A DNA stretch of 64,000 nucleotides from Spirosoma aerolatum (GTDB lineage Bacteria; Bacteroidota; Bacteroidia; Cytophagales; Spirosomataceae): positions 7,635,501-7,699,500 of the forward strand of contig NZ_CP020104.1 of NCBI RefSeq assembly GCF_002056795.1, read 5' to 3'. The position numbers were made by a program, and so were the translations under genes. Positions 61,627 through 64,000 of this stretch are shown here, in pieces. The notes beneath the pieces are model-generated. The model was not told where the DNA came from. It ran no database searches and was given only the letters and a program-made list of their open reading frames with translations. Position 1 is the first letter of the stretch. Each line of letters begins with the position of its first letter.

Positions 61627-62574
61627 ATGTGGACGAAAAAAGGACTGATTTATAAACCCGATGGTTCTAAACCATTCAGCCGTACACACGCACAGGTTCC
61701 GTTTGGCTACCCGATGGATGGTAAAATCCGGGTGTATTTCTCCACGCGCGATGAAAACATAAACTCAGCCGTTTCGTTTGTTGAGTTAAACCCTGATAAT
61801 CTTTCTGAAGTTACCTATGTGCATGACAAGGCATGCCTGACCAAAGGGGCTGTCGGTATGTTTGATGAAACGGGTACGATGCCTTCGTGGTTTTTGCCCG
61901 TTGGTGACGAAATCTGGTTGTACTATACCGGCTGGAACAAAAGCGAAACGGCCAGTTATCGGCTTGGAATAGGCCTGGCCATTAGTCGGGATGGTGGCCT
62001 GACGTTTGAACGGAAATTTACCGGACCTTTGCTCGATCGGTATATTTTCGATCAGGTTTGGGTGGCACAGCCTTGTGTGATGCGTGAAGAACAGGCCGAT
62101 GGATCGATTCGTTGGCGTATGTGGTATCTGTCGTGTACTAAAATTGAGGTCATCAATGGACACCCGGAGCCGTTCTACGATGTGAAATATGCTGAGTCGA
62201 CCGACGGCATTCATTGGGAACGAACAGGAAAGGTGTGTGTGGGCTACGATGAATTTACCGATGCCATAGGCCGACCAACGGTTTACAAGGATGGGAATTT
62301 GTACAAAATGTATTTTTCATACCGCAATTCGCTTAACTACCGCACCGATGTTCAGCAGAGTTACCGAATCGGTTATGCGGAATCTGAAGACGGAATCGAC
62401 TGGGTTCGGAAAGACGAGCTGGCTGGTATTGAGCGTTCATCAGAAGGCTGGGATTCACTCATGATGGACTACTGCCATATTTTTCCCCATCAGGATCAAT
62501 GGGTTATGTTTTATAATGGCAATGGATTTGGGGCTTCCGGGTTTGGGTATGCCACACAATCAAAAACTGATTAA
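61627..62574 (+). CDS. GH43/GH32-like five-bladed propeller protein
   Basis: 315 residues without a signal. Repeated blade patterns YYTGWNKSETAS, RLGIGLAISRDGG, YDVKYAESTDGIHWERTG, TVYKDGNLYKMYFSYR and IGYAESEDGIDW are those of the glycosidase beta-propellers of clan GH-F/J type. Proteins of this sort are common inside polysaccharide synthesis loci, where they may act on sugar-linked intermediates. The usual three catalytic acids could not be assigned with confidence. The first Asp candidates are near the N-terminus. Its stop is 95 bp before the next gene. Confidence 0.72.
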   Translation: MWTKKGLIYKPDGSKPFSRTHAQVPFGYPMDGKIRVYFSTRDENINSAVSFVELNPDNLSEVTYVHDKACLTKGAVGMFDETGTMPSWFLPVGDEIWLYYTGWNKSETASYRLGIGLAISRDGGLTFERKFTGPLLDRYIFDQVWVAQPCVMREEQADGSIRWRMWYLSCTKIEVINGHPEPFYDVKYAESTDGIHWERTGKVCVGYDEFTDAIGRPTVYKDGNLYKMYFSYRNSLNYRTDVQQSYRIGYAESEDGIDWVRKDELAGIERSSEGWDSLMMDYCHIFPHQDQWVMFYNGNGFGASGFGYATQSKTD

Positions 62575-62668
62575 AAACAGGCCGTTGTTGACCAAAATCA
62601 GTAGGGGGCAATTTGGATTTTGTCTAGACAGCCGCCTATTTTGTATTAAATCAGTATCTGGACAAACT

Positions 62669-63481
62669 ATGAAAGAATTAGCAAAATACCTGATAAAAGT
62701 TGATGCCGAATTCAAAGATGGTCAAATCGTACCCGAAATACCGTTTGAGGAAGTGATGGCATTGGTCAACGAACCAAATATTGTTATCGTAAAATCAGGT
62801 ATTCCCGAAGAAATGCTCCGGGGAACTATTGCCGCTACCCGCAGTTGGGCGGCAAAGACGCCACTGGCTGAAGCACCTGATTCGTTCGACAACAACCAGC
62901 ATAAGCAACGGTTGCATATCGCTAAAATACAGCAGGCTCCCCAACTATTCCACGACCATACGTTCGATGCTATTCTCGATCTGGAGGAGCCAACCAAAAC
63001 AGAATTGTTGAGTGTGTTTAACCCACTCCGTCAGTTCTGGAACAACCTCACCGGGAATAATGAAGAATACGGCATTCGTAAGGGGCAGCCTTATTTCCAC
63101 CCACAGGTAACCCATTATCCACTGGGAGGTAGTTTTTTCGGTCGTCACTGGCATCCGCTCAACCCGCAGAAAGTCGGTACCATTCTGGCACTGAACCAGT
63201 ATGGTAAAGATTATACATCGGGTGGAACCGGCTACGTGATCAACGACCATATTATCGAAACGGAAGGGTATCAGGATATGGGGGATATTATTTTGTTCCG
63301 GTACGATCTGCCACACTGGGTAAGTCCATCCAGCTTTGCCGACCGGTTTAGCTGGGATGATCCTGCTGGTCGTTGGGTAGCCATTTTGCCATTCTACGAT
63401 CCATGGGGAACGCCAGCCGAAAAAGATGAGCCGCAGGGCTGGAAGGAGCACATCCAGACTGCTAAAGCAATAACTGTTTAA
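62669..63481 (+). CDS. Putative cupin/2-oxoglutarate dioxygenase-like protein of the glycan locus
   Basis: 270 residues from the ATG at 62669; the in-frame ATG at 62516 overlaps the preceding gene and adds an unlike leader. The C-terminal two thirds look like a double-stranded beta-helix: GRHWHPLNPQKVG, then DMGDIILFRYDLPHWVSP, then GRWVAILPFYD. This is the layout of 2OG-Fe(II) oxygenases, with HxH in place of HxD, a distal His in LPHWV and a possible Arg in GRW. It may oxidise a sugar or acyl group of the glycan. The family is not certain. Confidence 0.55.
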   Translation: MKELAKYLIKVDAEFKDGQIVPEIPFEEVMALVNEPNIVIVKSGIPEEMLRGTIAATRSWAAKTPLAEAPDSFDNNQHKQRLHIAKIQQAPQLFHDHTFDAILDLEEPTKTELLSVFNPLRQFWNNLTGNNEEYGIRKGQPYFHPQVTHYPLGGSFFGRHWHPLNPQKVGTILALNQYGKDYTSGGTGYVINDHIIETEGYQDMGDIILFRYDLPHWVSPSSFADRFSWDDPAGRWVAILPFYDPWGTPAEKDEPQGWKEHIQTAKAITV

Positions 63482-63488
63482 ACTAAAT

Positions 63489-63586
63489 AGTAGTTAGCAT
63501 TGAGGAGCGAGGATTGAGCATGACTGACGCGTATTTTCTATATTGCGTCAGCCATGCTCAATCCTCGCTCCTCAATGCTAACTACT
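63489..63586. repeat. Perfect 34-bp inverted repeat (agtagttagcattgaggagc family)
   Basis: The arms at 63489-63522 and 63553-63586 are exact complements. An inner 6-bp pair (tgacgc/gcgtca at 63525-63530 and 63545-63550) extends the stem. It fills the gap between the oxygenase-like gene and the GT2 gene, ending 9 bp before the latter's ATG. Confidence 0.92.
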
Positions 63587-63595
63587 AATTATATC

Positions 63596-64000
63596 ATGCC
63601 GAAGGTTAGCGTCCTGATTATTACCTATAACCAGCATAAATTTATCCGCCAGGCTATCGATAGCGTACTGGCGCAGAAGACGAATTTTCCTATTGAAATA
63701 CTGGTAGGTGATGATTTCTCCACCGATGGCACGCGGGAAATCATTCAGGAATACGAGCGCCAGTATCCCGGTCTGGTAATTGGGGTGCTCCACCCACATA
63801 ATATGGGTAAGAATGGGGGAATCAATTTTTTAGAAACCCTCAAACGGGCAAAAGGTGAATACTATGCACTAATCGACGGTGATGATTACCTGACGGACCC
63901 ACTTAAGCTTCAGAAGCAGGCCGATCTGCTGGATGCCCATCCCGATTACTCGATGACGTTCCATAATGCGTTGATTACCTACGAAGATGGCAGCCCTTCG
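63596..64000 (+). CDS. Family 2 glycosyltransferase, N-terminal part
   Basis: The frame is open from the ATG at 63596 to the end of the window (135 residues), so the gene continues. The start VSVLIITYNQHKFIRQAID, the nucleotide-binding GDDFSTDGTREI and the metal-binding DGDDYLTDPLKL are GT-A fold signatures of GT2. It would transfer a nucleotide-sugar to a growing glycan in the cytoplasm. It continues the surface-polysaccharide locus beyond the window. The donor sugar is not predictable. Confidence 0.9.
   Translation, partial: MPKVSVLIITYNQHKFIRQAIDSVLAQKTNFPIEILVGDDFSTDGTREIIQEYERQYPGLVIGVLHPHNMGKNGGINFLETLKRAKGEYYALIDGDDYLTDPLKLQKQADLLDAHPDYSMTFHNALITYEDGSPS

Noticed and set aside
62516..62668. 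Longer start of the oxygenase-like protein at 62516
   Set aside because: It overlaps the preceding gene by 59 bp and adds a sequence without domain character.

Overview
The window looks like chromosomal DNA of a member of the Bacteroidota, most likely a Cytophagales bacterium close to Spirosoma. The signs are a C-terminal type IX secretion sorting domain, many SP-II lipoproteins, an OmpA/TPR/PD40 protein, LytS/LytTR pairs, BlaI/M56 pairs, TAnnTTTG-type -7 boxes and roughly 50% GC. The genus is inference. I saw no rRNA, tRNA, CRISPR array, transposase or prophage gene.

Layout. 1-16 kb is mixed housekeeping and signalling: the end of a desaturase, a LytS/LytTR pair, a TPR histidine kinase with a NarL-type regulator, two secreted proteins, an MFS carrier, a CcoI-type copper ATPase divergent from hemN, a phytanoyl-CoA dioxygenase-like enzyme divergent from an AraC regulator, and a universal stress protein.

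16.5-33.4 kb is the main accessory feature: thirteen consecutive minus-strand genes with a divergent AraC regulator at the upstream end. They encode a near-complete route from plant hydroxycinnamates or 4-hydroxybenzoate to the TCA cycle. In transcription order they are PcaH, PcaG, PcaB, a PcaD-PcaC fusion, PobA, a PcaI-PcaJ fusion, PcaF, a DUF3237 protein, an enoyl-CoA hydratase, a feruloyl-CoA synthase-like ligase, a MetE-like methyltransferase, a secreted alpha/beta hydrolase, an amidohydrolase and an aromatic-acid type MFS carrier (fourteen with the carrier). PobA makes protocatechuate, PcaGH opens the ring, PcaB, PcaDC and PcaIJ lead to beta-ketoadipyl-CoA, and PcaF yields succinyl-CoA and acetyl-CoA. 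No vanillin-type aldehyde dehydrogenase or classical vanillate demethylase is in the window.

33.6-58.5 kb holds envelope and general genes: an OmpA-family lipoprotein, a CAP protein with a type IX sorting domain, a cyclophilin, an AraC regulator followed by an RND efflux operon (with a DUF952 gene inside it), a mannose-1-phosphate guanylyltransferase, lipoproteins, a cyclase-family hydrolase, ThiL, a small cytochrome b5-like protein, an N-acetylglucosamine kinase-like protein, a PaaE-like reductase, a BlaI/M56 pair with twin palindromic operators, and an M3 peptidase.

58.7-64 kb begins a surface-glycan locus: a CDP-paratose epimerase-like protein, a GT39-like membrane protein, a GH43/32-like propeller, a cupin/2OG-like enzyme and the start of a GT2 glycosyltransferase.

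A second theme is the number of long inverted repeats in gene gaps, at least twenty. They fall into several sequence families, and most lack the T-run of an intrinsic terminator. In the aromatic locus they fall at the boundaries between functional sub-modules, and several reach into the last codons of the preceding gene.
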